Notes under the pieces: model-generated
Told to the model about the DNA's origin: nothing
What the model saw: the letters and a program-made list of their open reading frames with translations, nothing else
The model's database searches: none
Program-made: the position numbers and the translations under genes
Assembly: GCA_041737835.1 (NCBI GenBank)
Contig: JBGSQY010000046.1
DNA from: Bythopirellula sp041737835
Lineage (GTDB): Bacteria > Planctomycetota > Planctomycetia > Pirellulales > Lacipirellulaceae
DNA length: 64,000 nucleotides
Reading direction: 5' to 3' (one strand)
Shown here: in pieces, positions 1-8,722 of the stretch
Position numbering within the stretch: position 1 is the stretch's first letter
How the letters are laid out: the number at the start of each line of letters is the position of its first letter

Positions 1-71
1 ACCAGACGCACCGCATCTCGCTTAAACTCATCGCTGTACGTCGGCCGCTGTTGCTTCGCTTGTATGTCCAT
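1..71 (-). CDS. IS3-family transposase OrfA, N-terminal fragment (partial at window edge)
   Basis: Reading the minus strand from an ATG at 71-69 gives 23 residues that begin MDIQAKQQRPTYSDEFKRDA. The YS.EFK.DAVRLV pattern is the start of the helix-turn-helix DNA-binding domain of IS3-family OrfA (HTH_Tnp_1). A strong ribosome binding site, AGGAGG, lies 8 bases upstream of the ATG. The frame is still open at base 1, so the gene continues beyond the window. In IS3 elements OrfA is usually joined to the OrfB integrase by programmed -1 frameshifting; that part cannot be seen here. The call rests on a short but characteristic stretch plus the ribosome binding site. Confidence 0.75.
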   Translation of the reverse strand, partial: MDIQAKQQRPTYSDEFKRDAVRL

Positions 72-139
72 CTATCGGACCTCCTTCGAGAACCATTATT
101 CCGGCTCCCGCCACTGTCCGAAAGTCCTGGGCTATCGCA
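1..139 (-). mobile_element. IS3-family insertion sequence, left part only (runs off the window edge)
   Basis: The minus strand carries the 5' end of an IS3-type OrfA (71 down to 1), preceded by about 70 bases containing the segment ACTTTCGGACAGTG, which resembles the terminal region of many IS3-family elements. I place the outer end near 139, where the minus strand reads TG, as is usual for IS3 ends; this boundary is approximate to about 10 bases. The reading frame of the neighbouring J-like/Calx-beta gene runs into this segment and stops inside it at 28, so the element has interrupted that gene. The rest of the element, with orfB and the other inverted repeat, lies outside the window. Confidence 0.7.
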
Positions 140-1317
140 CCTGGAAGTCCATTCGCGCTCAAGATATTAATGCTGGCAGCGTCAGTATTTCTGATAGTAA
201 TATTTTTGGAAGCCAACTGACCCTTGGGAATTGTGACCTCTCCAATATCCACATATTCATCACGTGAAATTTTTCTAGTTAAAGAATATTGAATTGTTGT
301 TTTTGAATCGCTTGGTTTGGATATACGGGCGGTGAAACAGCGAGCATTCTCGTTGCCAAAAACTCCAACAGTAGCCGTGTCCGAGTCTCCAATAAATACG
401 ATTGCCTCAGATTCTTGGCCAGAATTTCTTGTATTAGTCGTAGTTGGTTGTGACACATGAACCTTAAATTCGATTTCCTCACGCATTTCAACAACTTCAT
501 CATCAATGGCTCGAATTTCGATTCTTTTTGAAGATTGATTGGAGGGTATTGTAATACTAAAACTTTGACCAATTAGATTTTGCCCTGGCAAGAGGTAGTC
601 CAAACCATGAGTCGCCGTACCTGACACGCGAATAGATATGTGAGTATCAGATATAGCCGGTGGATCAATCTTTATGTCTAAATAGCAGGGGCGTGAATTG
701 CTCTCACTCCCATGTTGTACAGATATCGCCAAGCTTGGTTTTTGTGATTGTTGTGGCCTATCTCGGCTCAACCAAAGAATCCCAAAACCGGCAATTGCCA
801 AGGTAAACGTCAACAAATACCAGCCCAGCACAAGATTACTTGCTGGGCGTTTCGATGAGCGATATTTGATCGAGGAAAACTCGGCATCGACTTTGATGTC
901 GAGCGAACGTTTTTGGTCCGTTGATGAAACTAGAGGAGAAGGCTGACGCAGTTCCGGCTGTTTAGCAATGGGGACCGCCTTTGTCTTTACAGGCGCCGCA
1001 TCCATTGTCGCGACTTGCTCGCTGGAGGTGGTTTGCGCGAGCAATCGAGCATCATAAGCGGCTTTTTTCTGCGCGTTGAGCAGGCATAGCTTGGCCTTCG
1101 CCAATTCCGCGAGCAGCGATTGTGATTCGCGGCTGTACCTCCCCACGGCAAAGGTCTTCACATGGGCCATTTGCCGGTCCGCGGCGGTCGCGATGACCTC
1201 CCGGTCGTCTTCAAAAAGTTTGAGCCCTAACAAGCAATAGTGATCCGGGGGCTGCAACTCCGGCGGAATGCTCAGCCATTTGTAATAGGGATCGAACTCA
1301 GTATCTGACGTTGCCAT
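28..1317 (-). CDS. J-like domain / transmembrane / Calx-beta protein, 3' end replaced by IS3 insertion
   Basis: The 429-residue reading frame starts with a planctomycete-type J-like module (about residues 10-92: YYKWL..PPELQPPDHYCLLG, then AADRQM and a final KKAAYD). It resembles the helix layout of DnaJ J domains but lacks the HPD tripeptide that stimulates Hsp70. A Ser/Pro-rich linker follows, then one membrane segment (about 165-185, LGWYLLTFTLAIAGFGILWL). The rest is a beta-rich outer part with a Calx-beta signature (SGTATHGLDY, IPSNQSSKRIEI, IDDEVVEMREEIEFKV) and the start of a second similar repeat. Roughly the last 37-39 residues are encoded by the IS3 element, so the native C-terminus is lost. 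It lies 24 bp downstream of the Hsp70-like gene, so the two are probably co-transcribed. The function is unknown; a membrane partner of that Hsp70 is inference. Confidence 0.75.
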   Translation of the reverse strand: MATSDTEFDPYYKWLSIPPELQPPDHYCLLGLKLFEDDREVIATAADRQMAHVKTFAVGRYSRESQSLLAELAKAKLCLLNAQKKAAYDARLLAQTTSSEQVATMDAAPVKTKAVPIAKQPELRQPSPLVSSTDQKRSLDIKVDAEFSSIKYRSSKRPASNLVLGWYLLTFTLAIAGFGILWLSRDRPQQSQKPSLAISVQHGSESNSRPCYLDIKIDPPAISDTHISIRVSGTATHGLDYLLPGQNLIGQSFSITIPSNQSSKRIEIRAIDDEVVEMREEIEFKVHVSQPTTTNTRNSGQESEAIVFIGDSDTATVGVFGNENARCFTARISKPSDSKTTIQYSLTRKISRDEYVDIGEVTIPKGQLASKNITIRNTDAASINILSANGLPGAIAQDFRTVAGAGIMVLEGGPIDGHTSEATAADVQR

Positions 1318-1341
1318 GCTCGTGATTATTTTCCCGGGCCT

Positions 1342-3237
1342 CTAGCCAATCCATGCCAACCATTCGGGCAAATATTCAACCAAGTTAGGGTTCATCCGGC
1401 AGACGATGAAGAGCCCTAACAAAATCCCCAGGATTGAGAACAGAATATGGCCGACCAGATTTGACCAAGGCTTTTGACGGCTGGAAACGTGCCGCGTGGC
1501 CGTTGGTAGGATGCGTTTTTCTTGAAGGTTGGATTTAAGCACCTCGGACGCCGCCAAAGGAGCCCCTTCGTTGATCACGGGGTCAAGCTTGTTATTCTTT
1601 GGAGCCTGAGTCTGGACGGCAAGGATCTCGTTTTCGAGTTCCTCTGGGGTATTGTCGATCAGAGCCGCATCGATAATTTGGGCGATCCCTTCGAACTGAG
1701 AGTAGCCACCATCCTGGCAAATCACTTTTTTCCATTGTTGCAGTCTCGCACTGGGGAGGGTGCGAACTCGTTGCAATTCCATTTTGGCTTCGCGCCCCAC
1801 GCCGGGGATCTGCGCTTCAACCGAGAGCCTTCCACTGCGGTCAAAATTGTAAACGACTTCGACCTTGGTTCCTTTGACCAGCCCGACTGGGAGATTGTTA
1901 ATGCGGGCCCGGCCTAGTTCTTGGCAATGATCGGGCTGTTTACTTTCACCCTCCAAAAGCCGCACCAACACATTGCGCTGGTTGTCTTCCTTGGTGACGA
2001 ACTCGCGTTTCACCGTCGCGGGGAGTGGGCTGTTTTTGGGAATTAACGTGATATTTTCTTTGCGGAGCGTTCGCTCGTCGATTCCTTCAATACCCAAGCT
2101 GTGAGCGGCCACGTCGGTCACGCGCAGGCCGAACGTGTCGCTTGCCGGTGAAGCCTCTTTTTGCCTGAGAAAGGCGCTTACGGCGGCACCGCGGGCCACT
2201 GCTTCATCGGGATGGATGGCGTCGTCGGGCGTTTTACCCGAAACGTCTCTGAGCATGTGGTGGACCATCGGCATTCGCGTTGAACCTCCGACCAAGAGAA
2301 TGCGGTCGATGTCGGACCATGTCAGGCCTGCATCGCGAATCGTTTGCCGCGAAGTGAAGGCTGTGCGCTCTAATAGGTCAGCGGTCAAATCTTCAAATAG
2401 TTCGCGCGTGATAGTGAGGTTCAATATCCTACCAAGGTGGCTGAGTCGCACTTCCACCGCGGGCGTATCTGACAATTGATGTTTCACCAACTCCATTTGA
2501 CGGCGGAGAATAAAGTTGGCCTGCTCGTCGAAAGGAGGCAGATCGGGGTACGCTTCGATGAGCGCTTCCTTGGCATGCTCGACAAGACGGAGGTCCCAGT
2601 CATAGCCTCCGAGGCAAACATCGCCATCGGTGGCCAAGGTTTTGATCTCGCTCCCTTTGAGTTCGATGACCGTGACGTCGAATGTGCCGCCGCCCAAGTC
2701 GTAGACTAGAACGCGCATCCGCCGGCGAGCTTGGCCACTTGTATTGAGGTATCCGAGGCTTTGGCCGAACGAAAGGGCCGCGGCGGTGGGTTCGTTGACG
2801 ATATCGATAACATTCAAACCGCTGATTTGGCCAGCATCGAACGTCGCTTGGCGTCGGCCTTCGTCAAAATACGCGGGGACTGTGATCACGACGTCACATT
2901 CATCAGTAAGCTTCGACGCAATATCGCGATGAAGCTTACGCAAGATAAAACCTTGGATGGCCTCGGGAGGGATCATTCGCCCGCCGATAGCGCGATGATA
3001 GTGTGCCGAACCCATGTCACGCTTGGCACACTCGGCGGTACGGTCGAGGAAATCAGCCCCGGCCTCACGGGCAGCTTTGCCTACGATCACTCGATCGTCG
3101 TTGAAGAGAGCCACACTGGGGGTAAGCGTCTCCCCTTCCGAGTTGGGTAGAACTTTGGTTTCTCCCTCGGGCGTGAGATAGGCGACCACGGAATTGGAGG
3201 TGCCCAGATCGATACCTACAGCGATATTGCGAGCCAC
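1342..3237 (-). CDS. Hsp70/DnaK-like chaperone with C-terminal membrane anchor
   Basis: The protein has 631 residues from a GTG at 3237, chosen because AGGAG lies 9-10 bases upstream and the product then starts right before the Hsp70 fold (ARNIAVGIDLGTSNSVVAYL). The nucleotide-binding domain is complete: phosphate-1 loop GIDLGTSNS, ITVPAYFDEGRRQATFDAG, NEPTAAALSFG, phosphate-2 loop VYDLGGGTFDVTVI and LLVGGSTRMPMV. The substrate-binding beta domain (HSLGIEG to about residue 490) is present. The usual alpha-helical lid is replaced by a short linker and a hydrophobic segment near the C-terminus (HILFSILGILLGLFIVCRM), so it should be membrane-bound with the ATPase in the cytoplasm. The J-like gene follows directly. 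It is not the housekeeping DnaK: the C-terminus differs and no grpE or dnaJ is nearby. Confidence 0.88.
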   Translation of the reverse strand: MARNIAVGIDLGTSNSVVAYLTPEGETKVLPNSEGETLTPSVALFNDDRVIVGKAAREAGADFLDRTAECAKRDMGSAHYHRAIGGRMIPPEAIQGFILRKLHRDIASKLTDECDVVITVPAYFDEGRRQATFDAGQISGLNVIDIVNEPTAAALSFGQSLGYLNTSGQARRRMRVLVYDLGGGTFDVTVIELKGSEIKTLATDGDVCLGGYDWDLRLVEHAKEALIEAYPDLPPFDEQANFILRRQMELVKHQLSDTPAVEVRLSHLGRILNLTITRELFEDLTADLLERTAFTSRQTIRDAGLTWSDIDRILLVGGSTRMPMVHHMLRDVSGKTPDDAIHPDEAVARGAAVSAFLRQKEASPASDTFGLRVTDVAAHSLGIEGIDERTLRKENITLIPKNSPLPATVKREFVTKEDNQRNVLVRLLEGESKQPDHCQELGRARINNLPVGLVKGTKVEVVYNFDRSGRLSVEAQIPGVGREAKMELQRVRTLPSARLQQWKKVICQDGGYSQFEGIAQIIDAALIDNTPEELENEILAVQTQAPKNNKLDPVINEGAPLAASEVLKSNLQEKRILPTATRHVSSRQKPWSNLVGHILFSILGILLGLFIVCRMNPNLVEYLPEWLAWIG

Positions 3238-3372
3238 GCAAGTGCTCCTGCGACGATTGGCGTTCTTGCCAACCCAAATAATTGTGCCCGGCAAATCTGT
3301 TCCTGAACGATTGAGTGTAATCCAACGGTCAGGGTGTTTCTAGGGTGAAAGAAAGGCGGGAATTGTGGAGCG

Positions 3373-3390
3373 CTAAGCCGCCAGCGGCTA
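3373..3390. repeat. Short palindromic repeat overlapping the galM-like stop codon
   Basis: The plus strand reads CTAAGCCGCCAGCGGCTA, with AGCCGC and GCGGCT as perfect 6-base arms around CA. The TAG stop of the aldose epimerase gene (3388-3390 on the minus strand) is part of the palindrome. Bases 3373-3389 match 16 of 17 with 13955-13971, which lie inside the GH106-like coding region. Confidence 0.5.
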
Positions 3391-4488
3391 TTTTGTCGAG
3401 AACTTGAAAACGGTTTGGCTTTCGTAGTTTTCACCTGGGTTCAAAATCGTGTCGGGGAAACCGGGTTGGTTGGGGCTGTCGGGGTAGTGTTGGGTTTCAA
3501 GGCACAACCCGCCGCGGTGGACGTAAGTTTTGCCGCTTTTGCCTTTCAAGTTGCCGCTGAGGAAGTTGCCGCAATAAAACTGCACGCCGGGCTCGGTGGT
3601 GGTGATTTCCAAGAGCCGGCCCGATGTGGGTTCGTAAAGAGTCGCAGCGAGTTCAAGTTCGCCGCCGCGCTTCACGCGCTTGAGCGCCCAGTTGTGGTCG
3701 TAGCCGCCGCCGAATTCGAGTTGCTCGTTGTCTTGCTCGATGTCGCGGCCAATGGCTTTCGCTTCACGAAAATCAAACGGGGTCCCTTCGACCTCCGCAA
3801 TCTCGCCGGTGGGGATCATTGTTGCATCGACGGGGGTGTACTTGTCGGCATTGATCATCAATTCGTGATCGAGGATCGTGCCCTCGCCTTCACCCTTGAG
3901 GTTGAAATACGCGTGCTGCGTGACGTTGACCGGCGTGGCTTTGTCGGTCGTGGCGGCGTAGTCGACGACGATTTCGTTGTCGTCGGTCAGAGTGTATTTC
4001 ACGGTGACTTTGAGATTGCCGGGATAACCTTGCTCGCCATCTTTCGCCAGGTAAGAGAGTTTCACACCGTTGTCACCCACGACTTCCGCATCCCACACGA
4101 CTTTGTCGAAGCCAATCGTGCCGCCATGTAGGCTGTTGGGGGGATTGTTGATCGGAAGCTCGTACTCTTCGTCGCCGATGGAAAATTTGCCTTTGGCAAT
4201 GCGGTTGCCGTAGCGACCGACAACGGCGCCGAAATAAGGCTTGTCGACCGCGTTGATGTAATCGGCCACATTGTCGTAACCGAGTGTGACGTCGGCGAAC
4301 TTGCCATCGCGGTCCGGAACCTTAATTGAGGTAATAATCGCACCAAAGTTTGTGACACCGACCTCCATTCCCGCAGAGTTCTTCAGAGTGAATAACTCGA
4401 TTTTGTCAAAGTCCTCGACCGTGACTTCGGCTTGGGTGAAACCGGAGAGTGAAACCAACAGTGTCAAAGCGAAAAGGAAACGTACCAC
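3388..4488 (-). CDS. galM: Aldose 1-epimerase (mutarotase), exported
   Basis: The 366-residue protein interconverts alpha and beta anomers of aldoses. A GTG start at 4488 is supported by AGGAG 5 bases upstream, and it places a signal peptide at the N-terminus (VRFLFALTLLVSLSGFTQA), so the enzyme is probably periplasmic. Family motifs are clear: GRYGNRIAKGKF, NNPPNSLHGG, the catalytic His in NVTQHAYFNL, GYDHNW and the catalytic Glu in GLCLETQHYPDSPNQ near the C-terminus. The length matches the family. It is divergent from the arabinose operon across a 319-bp gap, which fits a role in preparing sugars released outside the cell. Its stop codon overlaps a short palindrome. The sugar specificity cannot be read from the sequence. 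Confidence 0.93.
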   Translation of the reverse strand: MVRFLFALTLLVSLSGFTQAEVTVEDFDKIELFTLKNSAGMEVGVTNFGAIITSIKVPDRDGKFADVTLGYDNVADYINAVDKPYFGAVVGRYGNRIAKGKFSIGDEEYELPINNPPNSLHGGTIGFDKVVWDAEVVGDNGVKLSYLAKDGEQGYPGNLKVTVKYTLTDDNEIVVDYAATTDKATPVNVTQHAYFNLKGEGEGTILDHELMINADKYTPVDATMIPTGEIAEVEGTPFDFREAKAIGRDIEQDNEQLEFGGGYDHNWALKRVKRGGELELAATLYEPTSGRLLEITTTEPGVQFYCGNFLSGNLKGKSGKTYVHRGGLCLETQHYPDSPNQPGFPDTILNPGENYESQTVFKFSTK

Positions 4489-4807
4489 GGCAACTCCTAA
4501 TAACTCAGCGAGCTTAGATCAGACATTGGAAGAGATCGAAAAAAGCGTGACTTGAATTTAACGGTCGGCCGCCGCGTTGGCAACAATCGTCAAAGTTTCA
4601 TGAAAAGCGCATCGGTGGTGACTTCGGTTGCAGGGACCATTTTTTGCGCCGGATATTGGCTTCCGTTCGCTCGATTGTCATTAGATAATGAGAATTCGCG
4701 ATTTTCGTGCCGCGCGTTAGTAGGAAATGATTGAAGGACTCGTTGAAGTTCTTTGTCAACTTGTCACGCAATTCGGATTATCAATTTTCAGAGGCCACGG
4801 ATCAGCC
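4489..4807. promoter_or_regulatory. Divergent intergenic region between galM and araB
   Basis: This 319-bp gap separates the divergently transcribed galM-like gene and the araBDA operon, so it should contain both promoters. I cannot assign -35/-10 boxes with confidence. One symmetric site, TCATTAGATAATGA at 4678-4691 (6-base perfect arms), is a possible operator. No AraC-type or GntR-type (AraR) regulator gene is seen nearby. A 60-codon open frame here (4552-4734) has no protein-like features. Confidence 0.35.
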
Positions 4808-6496
4808 ATGAAACAATATGCCATCGGAGTCGACTACGGAACCAACAGCGTGCGGGCGCTGGTCGTTGACATTGCCACGGGCGAGGAAGTTGCTTCGGCG
4901 GTTTATGATTACCCCAGCGGCGAAGCAGGGATCTTGTTGGATCCAAGCGACCCGAACCTCGCGCGGCAAAATCCTGCCGACTATATCGAGGGCTTTTTTC
5001 AATCGGTGGGCCAAGCCGTAAAGGAGGCGGGTGCGAAGTCAGGGTTTAGTTCCAATCAGGTTGTGGGGATCGGCGTCGACACGACAGGCTCCACGCCGAT
5101 TCCTGTTGATAAAAGTGGCAAGGCGCTGGCGATGCTCGACAAGTTCAAGAATGAGCTCGCCGCGCATGCTTGGCTGTGGAAAGATCATACCTCGCACGCC
5201 GAGGCGGATGAAATCACGCGCAAGGCGAGCGAAGGCAACTATCCCTACTTGGCCAAGTGTGGGGGCACCTATTCTTCGGAATGGTATTGGTCGAAAATTT
5301 TGCATTGCCTGCGAACCGCGCCGCACGTGGCGGAAGCGACTTATTCATGGGTCGAGCTAGCCGACTTTGTTCCAGCTTATGTGACCGGTAACACCGATCC
5401 CGACAAGCTCGAACGCGGAATCTGCGCGGCCGGGCATAAGGCGATGTACCACGAAGAGTGGGAAGGTTTGCCGAGTGCCAAGTTTTTGGATTCGCTCGAG
5501 CCAGGTCTGTCGCGTTTCCGTTACTCGACCAAAGCTGTTGCTTCGAATCACAAGGCGGGAAAACTGACTGCTGAAGTCGCTATGAAAGTTGGTCTGCCGA
5601 CGGGGATTCCTGTTGCCGTGGGTGCGTTCGATGCCCACATGGGTGCGGTGGGGTCCGGTTGCGGCAAAGGAACGCTCGTGAAGATCATGGGCACCAGCAC
5701 TTGCGATTGCATGCCCGCGCCGATGACCGAGAAACTTCCCGATGTACCCGGGCTGTGTGGCATCGTGCCCGAATCGATTATGCCGGGAATGTATGGCCTC
5801 GAAGCAGGACAATCAGCGGTCGGCGACATCTTCAATTGGTTTGTGAAGCGTCTCACGCCGGCCTCTTATGGCAGCGAGGCGGAAGCTCACGTGAAGCTGA
5901 CCGAAGCAGCCGCGAAGTTAAAGCCGGGGGAATCCGGCTTGGTCGCGCTCGATTGGAACAACGGCAATCGGACGGTGTTGGTTGATCCGTTGCTCACGGG
6001 ACTACTCATTGGACAAACTTTGCACACGACTGCGGCGGAAGTTTATCGCGCGCTGGTGGAGGCCACGGCGTTTGGCGCGCTGACGATCATCAATCGCTTT
6101 GAAGAATATGGCGTGACGGTCGAGCAGGTGATCAACTGCGGTGGCATTGCCGAGAAGAATCCGCTGGTGATGCAAATTTACGCCGACGTCTGTGCCCGGC
6201 CGATGAAGATCAGTCGCTCGGCACAAACGTGTGCCTTGGGGGCGGCGATCTTTGGGGCCGTGGCGGCGGGGGCGCATCCTTCCGTGGAAGCCGCACAAGC
6301 CGCCATGACGGGGGTGAAGGAAACGGTTTACGAACCAATTGCCGCGAACGTGGCCGTCTATTGCGAACTCTACAAAATCTACAAGACGCTGCACGATGCG
6401 TTTGGCACGAAGGAATTCACGGGCTCGCTCGCTGGCGTGATGAAAGATTTGATTCGTATCCGCGAGCGCGCACGCAAGGGAGCTGGTCATGCTTGA
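4808..6496 (+). CDS. araB: Ribulokinase
   Basis: This kinase phosphorylates L-ribulose with ATP in L-arabinose catabolism. The product has 562 residues from the ATG at 4808, the usual AraB length; an upstream in-frame start at 4727 would add 27 residues that do not resemble the family. FGGY-kinase features run in order: phosphate loop YAIGVDYGTNSVRALVVD, GVDTTGSTPIPVD, GAFDAHMGAVGSGCG, the ATP-site GTSTCDCM and the C-terminal CGGIAEKNPLVMQIYADV with CALGAAIFG. It heads an operon; its end overlaps araD by 8 bases, indicating translational coupling. Substrate specificity is inferred from family resemblance and from the adjacent araD and araA. Confidence 0.96.
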   Translation: MKQYAIGVDYGTNSVRALVVDIATGEEVASAVYDYPSGEAGILLDPSDPNLARQNPADYIEGFFQSVGQAVKEAGAKSGFSSNQVVGIGVDTTGSTPIPVDKSGKALAMLDKFKNELAAHAWLWKDHTSHAEADEITRKASEGNYPYLAKCGGTYSSEWYWSKILHCLRTAPHVAEATYSWVELADFVPAYVTGNTDPDKLERGICAAGHKAMYHEEWEGLPSAKFLDSLEPGLSRFRYSTKAVASNHKAGKLTAEVAMKVGLPTGIPVAVGAFDAHMGAVGSGCGKGTLVKIMGTSTCDCMPAPMTEKLPDVPGLCGIVPESIMPGMYGLEAGQSAVGDIFNWFVKRLTPASYGSEAEAHVKLTEAAAKLKPGESGLVALDWNNGNRTVLVDPLLTGLLIGQTLHTTAAEVYRALVEATAFGALTIINRFEEYGVTVEQVINCGGIAEKNPLVMQIYADVCARPMKISRSAQTCALGAAIFGAVAAGAHPSVEAAQAAMTGVKETVYEPIAANVAVYCELYKIYKTLHDAFGTKEFTGSLAGVMKDLIRIRERARKGAGHA

Positions 6497-7184
6497 GGCA
6501 CTCAAAGAACAAGTTTGTCAGGCGAATCTCGATCTCGTGGCCCAAGGTTTGGTGACGCTCACTTGGGGCAACGTCAGCGGGTTGAGCGAGGATCGTCAGT
6601 ATGTCGTGATCAAAGCGAGCGGCGTGGCTTACAGCCAGATGCGGCCCGAGCACATGGTCGTCGTTGATTTGGACGGCAAAGTTGTGCAAGGGGAATTACG
6701 ACCGTCCAGCGATACGCCCACACACGTGCTGCTTTACAAAGCTTTTCCGCGTGTGGGGGGAATCACGCATACGCATAGCCGTTATGCTACGATGTTCGCG
6801 CAAGCTCGATTGGAAATTCCTTGCTTGGGGACAACCCACGCCGATCATTTTTATGGTGCCGTGCCGGTGACGCGACCTCTGACCGAACAAGAAGTCGCTG
6901 ACGCCTATGAAGCCAACACGGGGCATGTGATTGTCGAGCGGTTTGAGAAGCTCAATCCTAACGCGATGCCGGGTGTTCTGGTGGCGGGCCACGCGCCATT
7001 CGCTTGGGGAACGTCAGCAGCGAAATCGGTGGAGAATGCCGTCGCGCTCGAAGCGGTGGCCGAGATGGCATGGGGGACGCGCATGTTGGTGAATCCTCCG
7101 CCTGAACTCGAACCTTATGTTTTGGAAAAACATTATCAACGCAAACATGGGCCGGATGCTTATTACGGCCAGCGCAAGCGATAA
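6489..7184 (+). CDS. araD: L-ribulose-5-phosphate 4-epimerase
   Basis: The enzyme converts L-ribulose 5-phosphate to D-xylulose 5-phosphate, the last step of the arabinose pathway before the pentose phosphate pathway. The 231-residue class II aldolase-fold protein has the family length. Visible motifs are TWGNVSG, KASGVAY, SSDTPTHVLLY, the zinc-ligand pair in THTHSRYATMFAQ, TTHADHF and the third His in VAGHAPFAWG. The C-terminal QRKHGPDAYYGQ is typical of AraD. The start ATG lies inside the end of araB (8-base overlap) and araA begins 17 bases after its stop, so the three are one transcription unit. Confidence 0.97.
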   Translation: MLEALKEQVCQANLDLVAQGLVTLTWGNVSGLSEDRQYVVIKASGVAYSQMRPEHMVVVDLDGKVVQGELRPSSDTPTHVLLYKAFPRVGGITHTHSRYATMFAQARLEIPCLGTTHADHFYGAVPVTRPLTEQEVADAYEANTGHVIVERFEKLNPNAMPGVLVAGHAPFAWGTSAAKSVENAVALEAVAEMAWGTRMLVNPPPELEPYVLEKHYQRKHGPDAYYGQRKR

Positions 7185-7201
7185 GACTTTAGAAAGCAAA
7201 T

Positions 7202-8707
7202 ATGATTGATCTCAAGGAATATGAAGTTTGGTTTGTCACCGGCAGCCAGCACTTGTATGGCGTGGAAACACTCAAGCAAGTCGATCAGCACTCGCACACA
7301 ATTGCCAAAGCACTTAATGAGTCGAGCGATATCCCGGTACGGGTGGTGTTCAAGCCTGTGCTGACAACGCCCGATGCGATTCTCGAAATTTGCCAGGAAG
7401 CCAACAGCGCGAACAAGTGCATCGGGCTGATTACGTGGATGCATACCTTCTCGCCGGCGAAGATGTGGATCGGCGGGCTGAGCGTGCTCAACAAACCGTT
7501 CGTGCATTTGCATACGCAGTTCAACAATGAAATTCCTTGGGCGACGATCGACATGGATTTCATGAATTTGAACCAATCGGCCCACGGCGGCCGTGAGTTT
7601 GGTTTTATGTGCAGTCGGATGCGTTTGCCGCGGAAAGTCGTGGTTGGGCATCGGCAAGAAGATCGCGTGCATCGCGAATTGGGAATTTGGACCCGCGCAG
7701 CGTCGGCTAGGGCTGATGCACGTACCGCGAAGATTGCCCGCATCGGCGACAACATGCGTGAAGTGGCGGTCACGGAAGGTGACAAAGTCGCCGCGCAATT
7801 GCAGTTCGGCTATGCGGTCAATGGTTATGGGCTGGGGGACCTCGTTGAGCATGTGAACGGCATGAGCGATGGCTCCGTCGATGCATTGTGCGATGAATAT
7901 GACGCGACGTATCAAATGGCCCCTGCCCTGTTGGCCAAGGGGGAACGGCGGCAATCGCTGCGCGACGCGGCGCGCATTGAGTTGGGATTACGTTCGTTTC
8001 TCACCTCGGGCGGCTTCGTGGGATTTACCGACACGTTTGAAAATTTGCACGGCCTGAAACAACTTCCCGGCTTGCCGACGCAACGATTGATGGCCGACGG
8101 CTATGGCTTCGGCGCGGAAGGTGATTGGAAGGGCGCGGCGTTGGTGCGAAGCGCGAAAGTCATGGCGGCGGGGCTCAAAGGGGGCACGTCGTTTATGGAA
8201 GACTACACCTATCACTTAATCGGCGATGAATCTTTGTGCTTGGGCTCGCACATGCTCGAGATTTGCCCAACGATCGCCGACGGTAAACCAACGTGCGAGA
8301 TTCATCCGCTGGGGATTGGTGGCAAGGAAGATCCCGTGCGGTTGGTATTCAACACGCCAACCGGACCCGCCGTGAATGCGGCGTTCGTCGACATGGGGAA
8401 TCGCTTTCGCATGGTGCTGAGCGAAGTCGACGTTGTGGCCCCCGAAAAGCCTCTCGAAAAATTGCCCGTGGCACGAGCGGTATGGAAACCACGGCCAGAT
8501 CTGAAGACCGCCGCGGCGGCGTGGATTCATGCCGGCGGCTCGCATCATCCCGTGTTTAGTCAGGCACTCACCACGGAACACTTCGAGGACTTTGCCGAAA
8601 TGTGCGGCGTGGAGTTTTTGGTGATCGACGCCGACACGCGGATTCGAGAGTTCAAGAACGTCATTCGTTGGAACGATGCCAGCGGTGTTTATGATCGGAA
8701 GTTTTGA
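7202..8707 (+). CDS. araA: L-arabinose isomerase
   Basis: The protein interconverts L-arabinose and L-ribulose in the cytoplasm. The 501-residue sequence aligns with AraA throughout: EVWFVTGSQHLYG at the N-terminus, ITWMHTFSPAKMWIGGL, and the four metal-site regions GYGFGAEGDWK, GGTSFMEDYTYH, SHMLEICP and AGGSHHPVFS, which hold the two Glu and two His ligands known for the family. The start follows an A/G-rich stretch (AGAAAGCAAAT). It is followed 15 bases later by the GH88-like gene, implying that the operon continues into polysaccharide-degradation genes. Confidence 0.97.
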   Translation: MIDLKEYEVWFVTGSQHLYGVETLKQVDQHSHTIAKALNESSDIPVRVVFKPVLTTPDAILEICQEANSANKCIGLITWMHTFSPAKMWIGGLSVLNKPFVHLHTQFNNEIPWATIDMDFMNLNQSAHGGREFGFMCSRMRLPRKVVVGHRQEDRVHRELGIWTRAASARADARTAKIARIGDNMREVAVTEGDKVAAQLQFGYAVNGYGLGDLVEHVNGMSDGSVDALCDEYDATYQMAPALLAKGERRQSLRDAARIELGLRSFLTSGGFVGFTDTFENLHGLKQLPGLPTQRLMADGYGFGAEGDWKGAALVRSAKVMAAGLKGGTSFMEDYTYHLIGDESLCLGSHMLEICPTIADGKPTCEIHPLGIGGKEDPVRLVFNTPTGPAVNAAFVDMGNRFRMVLSEVDVVAPEKPLEKLPVARAVWKPRPDLKTAAAAWIHAGGSHHPVFSQALTTEHFEDFAEMCGVEFLVIDADTRIREFKNVIRWNDASGVYDRKF

Positions 8708-8722
8708 GGCTGACAACTGCGC

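Noticed and set aside
1342..3237. Housekeeping DnaK
   Set aside because: The C-terminal lid is missing and replaced by a membrane anchor; grpE, dnaJ and hrcA are not nearby.
4552..4734. 60-codon frame between galM and araB
   Set aside because: It has no ribosome binding site and no protein-like pattern; the region is the divergent promoter.
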